A stretch of DNA of 64,000 bases, taken from the NCBI RefSeq assembly GCF_964340395.1, contig NC_135560.1:10420098-10484097 (forward strand), read 5' to 3'. Of this stretch, positions 25,845 to 40,500 are shown piece after piece (position 1 is the stretch's first letter; the number at the start of each line of letters is the position of its first letter). Under the pieces are notes generated by a model, which had not been told where the DNA came from, did not search any database, and saw nothing but the letters and a program-made list of their open reading frames with translations. Source of the DNA: Glandiceps talaboti (taxonomy: Eukaryota > Hemichordata > Enteropneusta > Spengelidae). Position numbers and translations under genes: made by a program.

Positions 25845-28800
25845 TTAACTTGATGACATCCAGAATTGACCAGGTGACTGTGACTGAGGAGGTCCTTGGG
25901 GGTGAATCAGAGGTGGTGACAGCTGTGGTTGTTGTTGGTGTTGCTGTGGTTGAGGAGGTTGCTGCATCTGTGGCTGCGGTTGCATTTGTTGTTGGAACTG
26001 TGGCGGTGCAACGGAGTAAGACACTTGAGCTGTAGTAAAGACTGGTTGTCCATGTTGGCTGAATGGTGTTGGGGCCTGGCTGTAAACTGTATACTGTTGA
26101 CTGGTTGGTGGTGGTGGTTGAGGTTGCGGCTGTGAAGTGAAGTGGTGTACCGGGGCTGGCATCGGAGGAGGGCTGTACTGGGAAACAGGAGGTCCTCCCT
26201 GATGTGGTGAGTACTGAGAATGGGGTGCATTTTGTGGCCCACTGGTGTAGATATGTGGCTTGTGTTGATAATGATGATGTTCATATTTTGCAGCATTTCT
26301 TTGGTGTTGACGTCCACTGGATAGTTCATCATCTTCATCAGAGTCACCTTCATAGGCAACCAATGATGTTTTCGCTCTCTTGTGTCTCATTTCATCTGGT
26401 GATGGGGATCTTGGTCGTCCTACTCACATAAAGAGAAAAGAAAGCAAACACAAACAAACAACACAAACACACAAAGAAAGACACGGGCAACAGGAAACAA
26501 GGTGTATTAAAGTAGGGGGCCCATTGGAAAAAGGGACCCAGGAGGCAACAAATTGTATTCAGGGCCCAGGAACACCCCAATGAGACAATATGATATTAAT
26601 AAATGGCGTGATTTATGTGCATTGAGTCGTGTGTGAATCATTCATAATTCCATTCCAATCATCATCATCATCATCATCATGTGAACGCACAGCAATTTGG
26701 GAAACAAAATGGAAAAAAAAGATTGAATTAATGTACAAGGTCGATGAGAGTGGTAAAAGTACCATAGTGATTCAAATGATACATTTAACAAGTTCACAAA
26801 GTTATGACGTCATCAAAGAATCAAAATATAAAAAAAATATAAAAATTTTTGTTTTAAAAAAATGGAGAGAGAGAGAAAAAAAAAGCCATCATTGTACAGG
26901 TGAGTTAAGATTGGGTTGGTTTACGTGTGGATCCATGTTGTCCAGGATTTGTGTGGATTGCAGAGTCACCATTACGACCAAACAGCAACATTTGAAAGAG
27001 AACAGAGAAAAAAAAAAGAAGAAAAGGGAACTTGGTCAGAATTAGTTCAAAAGTGGGCTTTCAGAAACACAGCACTCCATAAAATATGAACGAGACATTG
27101 CGTGCGACGGTATTCTTATGCACCTTTATAGCTTGCCATGCCCACCCAGGCTATTTTAGCTCTGTCTCTACTGTCAAGCTGAAATATCTATATCAAACCA
27201 AAAGTTGGAAAAGGTGGTGTTTTTGAGAGTTATATATTCAAGCATGTTTGATTAGGTTTACGGCGAGGTACATAGGATCCCAATAGCCAACTCGATTCTG
27301 GGAAACATTAACCACTGTTAATGAAAACTTTACTTTTACTAGTCTACGGCAAGAAGTGAAACATCTGCTGTTAAAAGTGTAATTTGATGATGGAAAAAAA
27401 AAAGGAAAACCCTACAAAGACAGAAAATTCTTAAATTCAAAGTGTTAACGTACTTTTTAATCTTGGTTTCATCTGATGCTAAAAGTGTCATTTGATGATG
27501 AAAAAACCCAGAATTTCCTACGGAGGCTGAAAATTCTTAAATTCAGTGTTAACAGATTTTAATAATATCCTGGGTTCAATAGGAGATCATATAGTTCCTG
27601 ATGTCAAGAAAACTAAATAGTTAAAGTGATTATTTCTGATTATATATATTTTACTTTTTAATTTTAGCATGTTCTGGTGATTAAAGTGTCTGTATTCTTG
27701 CGCATTAACTTACCTGTACTTCTATAGGGAAACAGAAAATGTAACTTTGAAAAATTAATCAATTATTCTGGAGAGTGGTCAATGAAATTAGTAGACCTAA
27801 ACAGGGGAGATAGGAGAAAACGCAGAAGCTAGAGAAACCACGACAGCTTTCAAGAATTCACAGCTCTGCTTACTACTCTAAGAATTAATTAACTCAACAA
27901 AGTTAAAACGACTTAAAAAAAGTGAAGATGAAAAAAAACACGTGGAGAAAGACCAAATACAAACCTCCAGGGACTGGTGGTGGGGGCATTAACTGCTTGT
28001 CTTTATCTGTGAGAATAGGGGGCATGTTGACTGGCGCCATCGGCGGAGGCATCAACTTACTGTGAAATGAAAACAAAAGCAACCAATGCAGCTCACTTGC
28101 AATATAAACTTTGGCTGTCAAAGTTTAGCAATAATATCCCCTTCACTGCTGATGTTGTCAAGAGATTCATTCTCTTCTTTTTACAACACATGAAAAAGAT
28201 AGCTTATATAGGAAGACATGTAAGAATTTCATATGTTGTCAAAAGTACCAAACATCAGCAGAAAAAAGGTCACGCATTACATCCCAGTGTTCTCCCTGAA
28301 AAAAGTAACAGAGGCACTGAGCCCTCTTGTAATTTCTGTGTTCTACCTGAACACAGTAACAGGGTTCATTGAGCCCTCTTGTGAATTTTTCCTTTGGGAG
28401 AACACTGTTCCATGAGAGCTGTCACATATGTCTTAGTACTTGAATGTGGTGATGGTGGTGGTGGTGGTGGTGGTGGTGGTGGTGGTGGTGGTGGTGGTGG
28501 TGGTGGTGGTGGTGGTGGTGGTGTGTCAGTCACAAGTACAGAAAAGTGACATAGCAAAGAAAAGTGTACTACAAGAGAGTGTGATGAGAGAGACTGCTCA
28601 TGATAACAAAGGCACTCAAACTATAGTTGGGGGAACACCACTCCTGGAAATAAAGGCACTTTCGTAAACTATGGTGTCTGGTGAGTTATATCATGATTTT
28701 AACTCACCTACAATTACTAACGATATCAAGTTGATCTTGTGCCTTTATATATCTTCGCTGTGGGGCCCGGCCACTGACTTATGTGAAAGAAATAATATAT

Positions 28801-31800
28801 TTATAGTTGAACAATGAATATTCCTGACTCCTGAGTGCTTATTTCTATCAGTGTAAAACATCTCATGAATATTCATTGTTCAACCATGAATATATTATTT
28901 CTGCTGACTCCCATCATGCATTGGCCTACAGCAAAAGATACCCTATAAAGGCACAAGGTAAACTTGATGTTTCTATGACATTGCAAGTAATGGTAATTGT
29001 AGGCGATATAAAATCATATGACTCTCCAGAACCCATAGTTTATTTAAAAGCTTTTGTTTCTTGGAGTGGTGTTCCCGTTTAAAGTAAGGAATTCTGTAAT
29101 CAGTCAGCTGAACACGGTTCACAAATTGAATATATTAGAAAGGTCACATACTAGGCTTAGAATGAAAGCAATTGAAATAGTATACTTTACACTTGATAAT
29201 AATCATATGTTATGAGTTAATTGGGCAGTGGAATTTCTTTACTGTTGTTGACTGATCTGGGAGCACACTTCTATCCTAATTACAGTTTACAAATTTTGAC
29301 TCGAGCACTCCCAAAAATTGCACTAAACCAAAAACTGCATTTCAAACCATATCTGTAACTGTCAAAATGACGCCAAAATGTCACTAGATGCCATTTTAGC
29401 TTAATTTTTTATTCCTACATGCCAAAATTTCAACCTTTAGAGGATCAAGACTTAAAATACTAGTAAGTGGCCACAGAGGCAGATAGTGCTAACATCACAC
29501 TCTTTTGTGAAAAACAATTCTAAGGAGAACACTGTGGTAAGTATTGACAAGAAGTTTTTTTTGAGGTGATATGCAAACCGAGTGAAAATAGACGAGACTT
29601 TCATGCAGATTTATGTTCTTGTGTCACAGTAGGAAGTATACTAAAACGTTGGAATGGAATTAGATTTTTGTATATTGTTGAGATGAACTGTTATTGTGAA
29701 AACTAATATGATGGGTTGAGGTGTTGATGGGTTTATTATGGTGATACTTATACATCTGGAGAATGGGGGTACAGAATGAGAATGGGTGTCAATGGTCTGA
29801 CATTAGGTATAGCACAGGGAGCAGGTATCTATCTATCTAAAATAGTGGCACTACTGCAGTCTTACCTGTCCCGTCCATCAGGGCCCACATGAGGAGGACC
29901 ACCCTGTGGTGGCGGCTGGAGAGCTGGTTGTACCATGGGTTGTCCACCACCTCTCAATAAAGGTGGCTGTGCCTGAATTAAATGGCTTGCTTGTGAACTA
30001 GCCACAGGTGGTGCACCTAGATTAGTCAAGTGGGGAGGACCATGCTATACAGATGGGAAAGAAATTGGTGTTAGCAATGACATCATTGTCATTTAATGCA
30101 AGGGAAATAAAAAATAACTAAATGTGTGTCTAAAAGAAAATATGAAAGACCTGTGGAAAAAAAATGTTAATAAGGCACACCAGTGAGAAATTATTATCCA
30201 ATCAGCATCATCTCTATAGCTATGGGGGGGGGGGGGGGGGGGGGGGGGGTCAAATGAATAGTCAACTGTTTCAGAGATTGGTCAAATCCACAAAGGAAAA
30301 ACTTGGCTACCCTGAAAGAAAATGATCGTTACATAAACTGAAGTCTTTTATCTATCTGAAACAGGAAAGAATTCATTCTGTTAAGGCCTAAGGGAAATCT
30401 CTTTGAATATGGATATCACGTTAAGGGCTCTGTTGAATAAATGATATATGACATATGCTATATGCTATATGATAGAAAATTTTTTGTAAAAAATCTTTGT
30501 TCATCTGAATTGTAAAAAGGTCTGCTGCCTGTTGGATCAATATTGTAGATTATGTACAAGAGAGAAAAAAACAACTGATTTTGAAAATAGTAAACCATTA
30601 AGAAGTTCTTCCGTGTTGGCATAGTTCTGTTTTACAGCGACTGATATCGGCAAATATGCTGTTTGGACTGTCTCTTTCAATGACATATGTTCAAATGTTT
30701 TCCTACAACAAGCAACAAAGTTCTGGTATTTGGTATGTAAAAAGATGAGGCACACTTTCAAGCCATGCTGTACAACCTGGTATCCGAGAAGTCCTTCTTC
30801 GGGTTTATCATCTCGAATTGGATCTTCTGTAAATCGTCTTTTCTGAGGCTGTACTTGTTGTTGTTGTTGTTGTGGTGGTGGTGGCAACTGTTGAAGAGCT
30901 TCTTTCTGTGGTAGAATGGGGATACCAACTGATACTGGTATCTGTAATTGTGCTGGTGGTGGTGGTTGGAGTTGAGGCTGTATTGCAATCTGCTGGTGAA
31001 GTTGAGCTTGCTGTAGGTGTTGGTGATGTACGGCTTGCATTCCTGCACTATGCTGCAGTGGTGCTGTCACTGCTCCCAATGCTTGGTGCACGATATTGCT
31101 AGGAAGTGAAGCCTGTGGTGAAAGAAAGCAAAATTCACCTAAATATATAAATACAGTCAAAACAAAAATTCAGAGATGATCTCATGAGTTTGTTTTCATA
31201 TCATTTCCTTACCACCATCATGACAACATTTTAAACAATTTGTTATTTTTGAAATTAGAGTTACAAACGCATACTTTTTTAAGTTTTTGCAATTACAGGG
31301 AGTTGCAAACACAGACTTTGTCTATGTTATTTCATAATGCTAGAAAAAGCAGTAAAAAACAGTGTGGCATAAAATTGCTGGATATTCATAATTGACCCTA
31401 AAGGTCAAGGTCAAAGATCTATGTCTAAAAGAAAGTTTGTACCTGATAATATGGGGTTAGACACTTGAATGGAGTCTCTAGACTTATGCAGTAAATATTG
31501 ATTTTTAACTACAAATATGGGCACCATTGAGTCAAATTTGCATATGTCGCAAAACAAAGTGATGTGCATATCGTTGCGTCAGTGCAGTAAGATCATATCT
31601 GCCGCAGAGCAGATACGACCTTACTGCACTTATGCGACGGTATGTCCCAAACGGTATGTCAATTTTGTGTCAGGTTTGAAAGAAATCGGATCTTGCATGT
31701 CTGAGAAATAACATTTAAATTAATTTACTAATCAAAATGCAAGTACCCATTTCTCATCCATATTGCCACTTTCAATATGTGGATGTGTTGCAGTCATGAA

Positions 31801-32082
31801 TAAAAAATATTTGTACAATCTTCCATTTGAGATTATTGTTGAATTACATTTAACAATTCACTGTTCAGTTTTGTAGTTAGACTTTGGATCTATGATTTGG
31901 GGATTGCCGAATATGTCTGAAAGGTAATGAGTACCTGTAGCGCCCTCAGTGGCAACATCTAATCACTTTTAGAGTACAAAGCATAACCAGAGCGGTCTAG
32001 CAGCTAGACTAACTGATGCCTTACCTGTACAGTGTACACCTGATGTGCTTGTTGTTGTTGTTGTTGTTGCTGTTGTTGTTGT

Positions 32083-32114
<32 letters not shown>

Positions 32115-33463
32115 TTGTTGTTGTTGTTGATGATGTTGTTGCAACTGCTGGATTGCTTGCAGCTGTTGCTGTGCCACTGCAGCTTGTTGTAAAATTGCTG
32201 GTGTTTGTTGTGGAATACTTGCTATGGTATGCGTAACTCCACCCACACCACTAACTGTCTGCAGTTGCACTGTATCATGAAAGGAAAACAGTGGTAAACA
32301 AATCAATATCTACTGAAATACCAGAGCTGTGACACGACTGCACAGGTACACATTTATATACATGTATATATATATATCGTTTGACCTCAGAACAGTTCTC
32401 TGGCAGAGTACAGATAAAGTTGATCCTAAACAAAAAAACAAAAACAATAAAGGGGACCACCACTCCAGGAAATATGGGCCTTTTCATAAACTAGGTTCTG
32501 GAGTCATTTCACTATTCAACATCACTTACAATTACTTGCAATTTCATAGAAACATAAAGTTGATCTTGTGCCATTATAGGGTATCTTTGTCATGGGCAAC
32601 ATTGCCTCATGGGAGTCAGCAGCATGATTATTCATGAATGAACAATGAATATTCATGAGAGATGTTTTACACTGACGAGTAAGAACTTAGGAGTCATGAA
32701 TATTCATTGTCGTTAAAGACTGTTATATTTCTCTGTACTTACCTGGCTGTGTTAAAGACACAGTAGGCATGGATGCTGCTATGCTGGATATCGATGGGTG
32801 ATGCACTATGGCTTGTTGTGGTGGTGGCATTGGTGTGGCTGCCAATGGCTGGCCAACCAGTGTTGGTGTACCCATAACAGGTGGTGGTAGAGCAGTTGTG
32901 ATTCCTGTACCTGGTGCACTTACAGTTGCAACGGTTGGAACACCTGGTACAGATAAAGTGACAGTAATATTAAGCTTGAACACCTGGTAACAGGGGAATG
33001 TTAAGCTTGAACACCTGGTTCTTAGAAAGTTATAGTAATATCAAAGCTTGAACACCTGGTACATAGTATAATATCAAAGCTTGAACACCTGGTACATAGT
33101 ATCATATCAAAGCTTGAACACCTGGTACATAGAAAGTAATTGTGTTAGCAAAGCTTATTAAAACAAATCTGACATGCTGGACCAACATGTAATGTTATTT
33201 AGAAGACTGCTACATGTCACTTGCAAAATCTGACAAAGGCCTTCCATAATATTGCAATTTCAACTATGTCTATGGTACCTACAAAACTGAGTAAGTGTTG
33301 GCAACTGTAGTATCTTGCTAGTCATCATCTCAAACAGTACAAGATGTTTGATTGCCATTACTATAGGAGGGGTGTATCAGTAGGAGCACATTATCTTGTG
33401 TACTTCCCACTTTCTTAGTCCTCCATGTTGCTTGTCAGGTGTGTGTGTGTATGTGTATGTGTT

Positions 33464-33513
<50 letters not shown>

Positions 33514-36500
33514 TGTGTGTTTGTGTTTGTGTGTGTATGTGTTTGTGTGTCTGTGTGTATGTGTGTGGGTGGGTGGGTGTGTCTATACAATATATATGTG
33601 TGTATGTGTGTATGTATGTATGTATGTATATATGTATGTATGTATGTATATATGTATGTACAAATATATTAGCCACAAATAACCAAGGAATACCACAGCT
33701 AGAAGCATGACATTACCTTGTACAGGAGATGGCAACAGTCCCCGTGATGGAGCAGCAACTACAATCTGACTTTGGAACTTTGTGTATTCTCCATGTATCT
33801 AAGGTAGCAAAGCAAAAGTATCAATTTCTTGTACAAAATAATTCAAGGTTCAGGAAATGGTTGAATTTACCTTGAAGAGTTTTTTGAAAATTTACTATAT
33901 CTTACAAAAAGGCTAACAATGTACTGGTTTCACATCTTACTCCAGCGTAGACAGACATAAATAAGCAATTATATAACAGAAAATCTGCAATCAAAGTACA
34001 CATCTAGTTACGCAAGGAATATACAGGAAATGAATGGTTCACAATGATAAAAGACTTCAGGGCTGACGAGACATAAACTAACTGCATACTTACTGTGTGT
34101 ATAAGATTTTCACAGAGTTTCTTGGCAGCAGCTAAGCTTTCTAATTTGGGATGAGTAATATAAATATACAGGGGTTCAAATGCTTCTCTTCCTGACATAG
34201 GCTCTAAATAACCCGACCCTTTTCCTCGCAGTATCACATTGGCTCCAGTTTCTGCTCTTATATGATGTAGAAAGGTTCCCTGCAGAGACAACAAGAAATT
34301 GAATAGTATTAAAATGCATGGCAGTAAATTGCAGCAGAGCGTCAAATGAGCTATTTTTTCCCTCACTGCATACTGGATTTGTATTCATAGCACTACATAC
34401 TACTACACAGATTTTAAATTGATTTGCAGTCTGAAACAAATTCAATTATGGCCAATTTATTTGGAAAGGTGGGTGGGTGGAGGGGGGGGGGTCTGAGGCC
34501 TAACTATAAGAATTGAGTTTTAGTTTAAACTATTGACAGTTAGTTAGTGTCAGAGACAGATTTACACAATATCTACTTTCTCCAAGTGTTAAACAGCGCC
34601 ATACATTGCATTATAATAATCTACTCTTCAAAAGAATGCTACCAAGTAGGGAAATATGCACCACAAATTCCTGAGGTCATTCTAGGTATGCACTGATACA
34701 ACACTTCTGTGTACCACACTTTCATCTGCATTACTATGTCCAATGGTTTTTTATTGAGTCAACATACTAAATGACATTTAATGACCCTCATTACTACTAC
34801 AAGCATGTGTTTTGGCTGAGTGATAAAGATATTACACGACTGAGTAGAACTGGATAGTGTTTCTATGAGGACATCCAAGACATGACTTGTATTTCAAGTA
34901 TGTCTGAGTGGTAAATGTCTTAATTTTTTGACCCTGTCCAAACTCTTGGCCTTCTTACGAGCTACATGTATTTGACTACAAACTGAAACAACATCTACAT
35001 GTGTACATTATTTCATCATCCCCTGAATACAGACATACAGTGTTCTGTAAGCAAAGAAATCATGGCCATACCAGCTGCCTATCCCCCTGTTGCAAAAGTG
35101 AGAAATAATTATGCCTGGCCACGAAGAATGTTTCAAGTCACCTAAACATTTGCCATAATTGATAGCCATATATACAAACACAGCAATCTGATTATCATTA
35201 ACATTGTGTATCGTTTATCTGTCAATTTTATTCCCAAAGTCTTTACTGCATTAAAGTGACTGAAAATAGTTGATCTAAGTCAAAGAACAGATTTAAAGTT
35301 ATGAACAGTTAACAACCTGCATTCTGGCTTTTTTTGTAATTTCCTTGGAATTCTGGAATTATGTATAGACTTTATTCATTACTGATATTTCAAGTCTCTT
35401 TACTTTGATTCTTTTATCTTCATCTATCCATTAAATCATATTTCTAAATGTCCAAATTTAGAACATGTTTTGAAATATGTGATACCTATACGATCTAATA
35501 TCCTTTTAGTTTTAAAGTAATATATGAAGGAAATACACAAAGTCATATTAGTTCAGTTATATTTTCTACTAATACTTTGTGGTGATGACTTGATGCTATT
35601 CATTATACCACTTCATGACCCTCATTGCTTATTTTCACAAATACACTCACATTCACATTAGGTCACAGTGGTCTGTTGTCGGGGGTGACATGGTATTACC
35701 AGGATGTGAATAATTTTACTTTTTATGAAGGTACAATCCTAAAAGAAAGTATTTTCTTTGAAATACATTTATTTTCTAGATTTTTTGTGTGCTGTGAAGA
35801 TTTGTTAACTCATATACGAAAACTTCAATCATTACACAATACACCATCACATTTACTACATTACTTCAGGGAAAACACCGACATATCATGTATTACTACA
35901 TTGTATGTCAATTCTATCAACTTAATAAAACCAAACTTTTGTTTATTTCTAAAACAGGTGAAAACAATTTTGTTATACTTACCCCAGGGCCTAGCAGTTT
36001 TTCTCGCACACTAAAAGATGGATGTGCATGTTCCAGTCCAACAAATATCTTCTCTTGCACAAAGTGTTGCTGATAGTGAAATAACATACAAGATGATGAT
36101 TGTTATAACTCTATGATCAAACTATGCATCTCAGTCTAATTGACTCTACAGATAGGCTTGTTTTCCTATTTAAAGTGAAACACCACTCCAGGAAATAGCT
36201 CAACCAGACCTCATTTTTTTCTGAACAAAAATGCTAAACCTAATTCAAAACGAACCTTTAAGTTTAAAAACACAGAATCAACAAGGAAGCAATGTTTTTG
36301 GTTCAACAGTTATGATGATAAATTACAGGAATAAGATCCTACATAGCACTTGGTATCATCTCTGGAAATATATACTTATGCAATACATGATGGAAACAAC
36401 ATTACTTTAAAGTAAATATTCTCATTTTTCAAAACAAGCTAAAATGATTAGATCGGTCAGTCAATCCCATTGTTGGGTAATCAATTCATTGCACATTTGG

Positions 36501-37547
36501 GATAAATATAACACAACGACTAACAAACTATATTCTACAAAGATCTCAAATTATCAGAAAGATTTTTAGTACAGAAATGGTATTTTTAACAATGTAAATA
36601 ATACTTACACCTCCAGTCATTGATGACGGTGGTTGGGATGGCAGTGACATGAGGGGTGGTGGCAGCAATGAAGGTCTGGGGGTGTTATTAATTGAAGATG
36701 CAAGACCTCCACCACCACCGCCCCCAAGACTACTGCTGCCAAGGCCACCTTTCTGTCCCTTTGGCTTCATACTATTGGAAATTATTTCTCTAATACGTCT
36801 TACTGCAGCTGTACAGAGGATATGGACAATGTTTGGTATGTGCAAAAGTTGGAAATGAAGTCCCTAACATATCTACTTGCAGCTGTCCAGAGATATAGAC
36901 AATGTTTGACAAGTGCAAATTTGGAAATGACTTCCCTAACACGTCTAGCTACAGTTGTCCAGAGATGACAAACTTAACAAAAACTTTCAATAGAACAGAA
37001 TACACAATGTATGTTGTATCAATAAATGTCCATGATAGATCCGTGAATAGTTTCATCAGGTTGGACAATATCTTGAGAAAAATAATGATACAACTATTTT
37101 TCTCTCAGTCCATGATAGACTTAGATTGTACATATCTAATGTATATCGATACTCTTCCAGAAAAAATTATAATGAACACTTTGCAGAAAAATATTTTTCT
37201 TGAAAACAATATGATCTACTTATATTCACTGAGCATTGCCTAACACCCTGGGTTGAAATGTGTAACTTTTGATCAACATATTTCATTTCATTAGAATCTA
37301 ACAATGTACTCACTGTCAACAGAGTCCTGTGTGGATCCTTGGACACATAGATATAGAGGTCTTTCCCTTTGAAGTAAAGTAAGTATAATGAACATGTATT
37401 ATTATACCATGCAAAAGTCAATTTGAAAAAAATATATGGAATTTATACGCTGGTCTTTCTACATTACGACAATGCATATCTATATGATTGGTTCTGCTGT
37501 GTTCAAAACATGAGCCCAAACATTCAAAATTGCCATAATTACTTTCG

Positions 37548-37587
<40 letters not shown>

Positions 37588-40500
37588 GTGTGTGGGGGGG
37601 GGGCTTTCATAAACAGGGTATTATGGTCAGATAAGTCACTCAGTGGCTATCTAAAGCTGTTAGTCTACTTCATGACTTTTTGACATTTTTATCTATATAA
37701 GCTTTAGGCCACATTTGTACCAAGGTTACAGGTTAATCATATCTGGGATTCTTACAAAAGAGATTTTTTTTGGATAAACATGTAGAAAATGGAGAAACAA
37801 AAATGACTGAGATTGCCTTACAATGAATATGACTCTGTATTTCATGTAATACCATCAAAATCCAAATATGGCATAACTGTTACATGATGTAAATTCATAC
37901 TAAATCATCTATATATCTCTGCATGTATGAGTGGCATTATGCCTGTGTTGAATATCGTAAGAACATTATTTTATACATTCATCATACAAATTTTTCTGAC
38001 CTTTGACATTACTATGTCACAAATTCTGTATACTATGATAATATATGGATAAAGACTATATAACTGAACATAGAAAATAATCCAAGTTTGTTACTTACCC
38101 CATATTGTTTTTTGCCCTGTCTTCATACGACATGTACCTCCCTCTAGTGGATATTGCTGCCCCACTCATTTTACTGATCTGTGAAAAGACACAACAGAAG
38201 TTAGTTTGATGATCAACATGAATAACATAAGAACTATGCCACGATGATGTTAAATGTTCACTGGCCAAAATTGATTACTTCAAATTACTTTTGAAGTGCA
38301 ATTTAGCAATTGTCTATTATATAAAATGTCTATAACAGAACTCTCATATTTTAGATGAGATGTTGAACCATGGCACCGCAACTTACCTCATCTTGTGTAG
38401 CCCCTCTAGTTAACAAATTCCTACAACTGATTGGAACATCATTTATTTCTATTTCAGCTATGATTGGCTCTTCTTTCTTCTGTGGTGACTGTTGAGTCTG
38501 TAACAAAATTGAAAAAAAAAGTTCTTCCATATTCATTTCACTGAGAGTAAAATTTACACGAAAATATATCAAAAACAAACTATACAAAATTGAAAATGTT
38601 CTTCCATAAATGTTTCATCAGGAGTAAAAATTTTAATGTACACGGAAATATACAAAATACATTCATACCACTTTTGGAAAAGTAGACACAGATTTAACAT
38701 ACACTGAACATCAACAAAACTGCTTGTAAGTGGAATGTATAACAACACCTATAGTTTCAACACTGAACAAAAGGTTGACATGTTCTGATATATAATATAT
38801 ATATGAATGAAAAGATTATGGCAACACTCACTTTCGTTAGTATACTTTCATTGAGAAACTTGTATCTATGCTATCGATTGGAAGAATACAAAACTGTCAC
38901 AACTTAAATCCTGTTTTTGCCAACTTGTACTTTTGGGTATACAAACATTTAACCACAGAGTGCAGTGAGTATGTAATTGACTGATTGATCAATCAGTTGA
39001 TTTATTGATTAATTTATCAGTTGGTTGAATGATAGATCAATTGAATGATTAATTTTTGTGGTGAAATAAAACTTATTTTGTGTGTGATATTGATCAATTG
39101 CCTCACTGATTTTTGTGGTGATATAAAACATTTTTCCTTCTTTCCCTGGCTACTTTCTCTCTTTCAGCTGTATATACATGTAATTCTCTCTTTATTGACT
39201 ACATAAAGACATCTTGTCCATTATTCTCCTCTTATCTAAATTAAAACACCAAACCAAATAACAACCAAATAATAAATCAATCAATCAATCAATTACTTGC
39301 TCGCTGCACCCTGTGATTTAACATACATAGGATTAAAGTAACATGTGTCACATGTGTGCTAATTTCATATCTCCGTCCACTCAAACGATGACATTTTTTC
39401 CTGACTATCATTGAATAGTTTGGGAAACTGGAAAACAGATGAAAACGTTCAAAATTTGGTAGACTTACTTTGGGTTTACTTGTACCACCACCACCACCAC
39501 CACCACCACTACTGCTATTACCAGTAGCTGGAAGCTTGAGTTTACCCTTGGCTATCAACATAGCGTTAATTTTTGCTGCAGCTGCTGATGCTGCTTCAAG
39601 ACTACTGGTGGCTGACACATTTAGTAGAGAGTCACACAAATTATTTGGTTGATCCCACTTGCTTTTGCGGCTACAGAAGGAAATTTTTTTTACATTGATC
39701 ATACAGCTTGAAGACAAATATTCAAATGTAGAATTCATTAAAAAATAAAATAAAAAATAGACGAGGATCACACTGTTACACAGTATTTTTTTTTTGCTTG
39801 AGGTGTCGTCCCCTCTGTGATGAGTTAGTAAAATCGACTAGAGTTCCCAAGTCAATTTACTAAGCATTTGCAAACAAAATTATGGTAAAAATTAAAGGAA
39901 ATGATGCCATTTTTAGGATACTCGATTTTCTACTTTCTGTTACCAGGAGTTTCTAGACTTAGCAATATCATGATATTAACCGAACATGAATGTAGTTTTG
40001 AAACACACAAACACTGCAGTGTTATAGTACTTTGTAAATACATCAATAATTGAATCAAAATTTCAACAGATGTTTCAGTCACATTATTCCTACTAGTTAA
40101 CTAATGGTAGAAATCCAAATCGTGTCTGAAAATCCATAATTGATAGGTCAAGGGTTGCTTTTAGAGGTAACTTTCCCATTTAGCAATGAACATGACAACC
40201 ATTTTTATACGTTTTTTTTTTTTTTAAATGAAAAATGATATTTTTTATATGAAAAAAAGATTATTTACTGTCATAATAAAATAAGGATGAGATTTTGCCT
40301 AAGAGTTCCTTTACAAATTTCTTAGTTATCTAAGGGATGATTCCACAATGTCACACAAGCTTTATATTCATTCATTTATGGGGCGAGGATCTGGCACAAA
40401 TGCAATTGCTGAACTGAACTTGCTGATTCTTGCACTTTTAACCAAATTTTGAAAACTCACATATTTGTAAAAAAAAAAAAAGTACAAAGGTTATGCAGTA

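Noticed and set aside
26629-27045. 138-residue + strand frame within KHDC4 intron 14
   Set aside because: Lysine-rich translation of A-rich intron sequence; no motif.
28067-29082. Several 60-101 residue + strand frames
   Set aside because: They cover the GGT array and the family E foldback; no protein features.
37167-37421. Frame reading [18 protein letters not shown], which looked like a coding exon
   Set aside because: The KHDC4 exon here (37314-37366) is read in another frame ([17 protein letters not shown]), fixed by the phases of exons 4 and 6 and by the match to human KHDC4.
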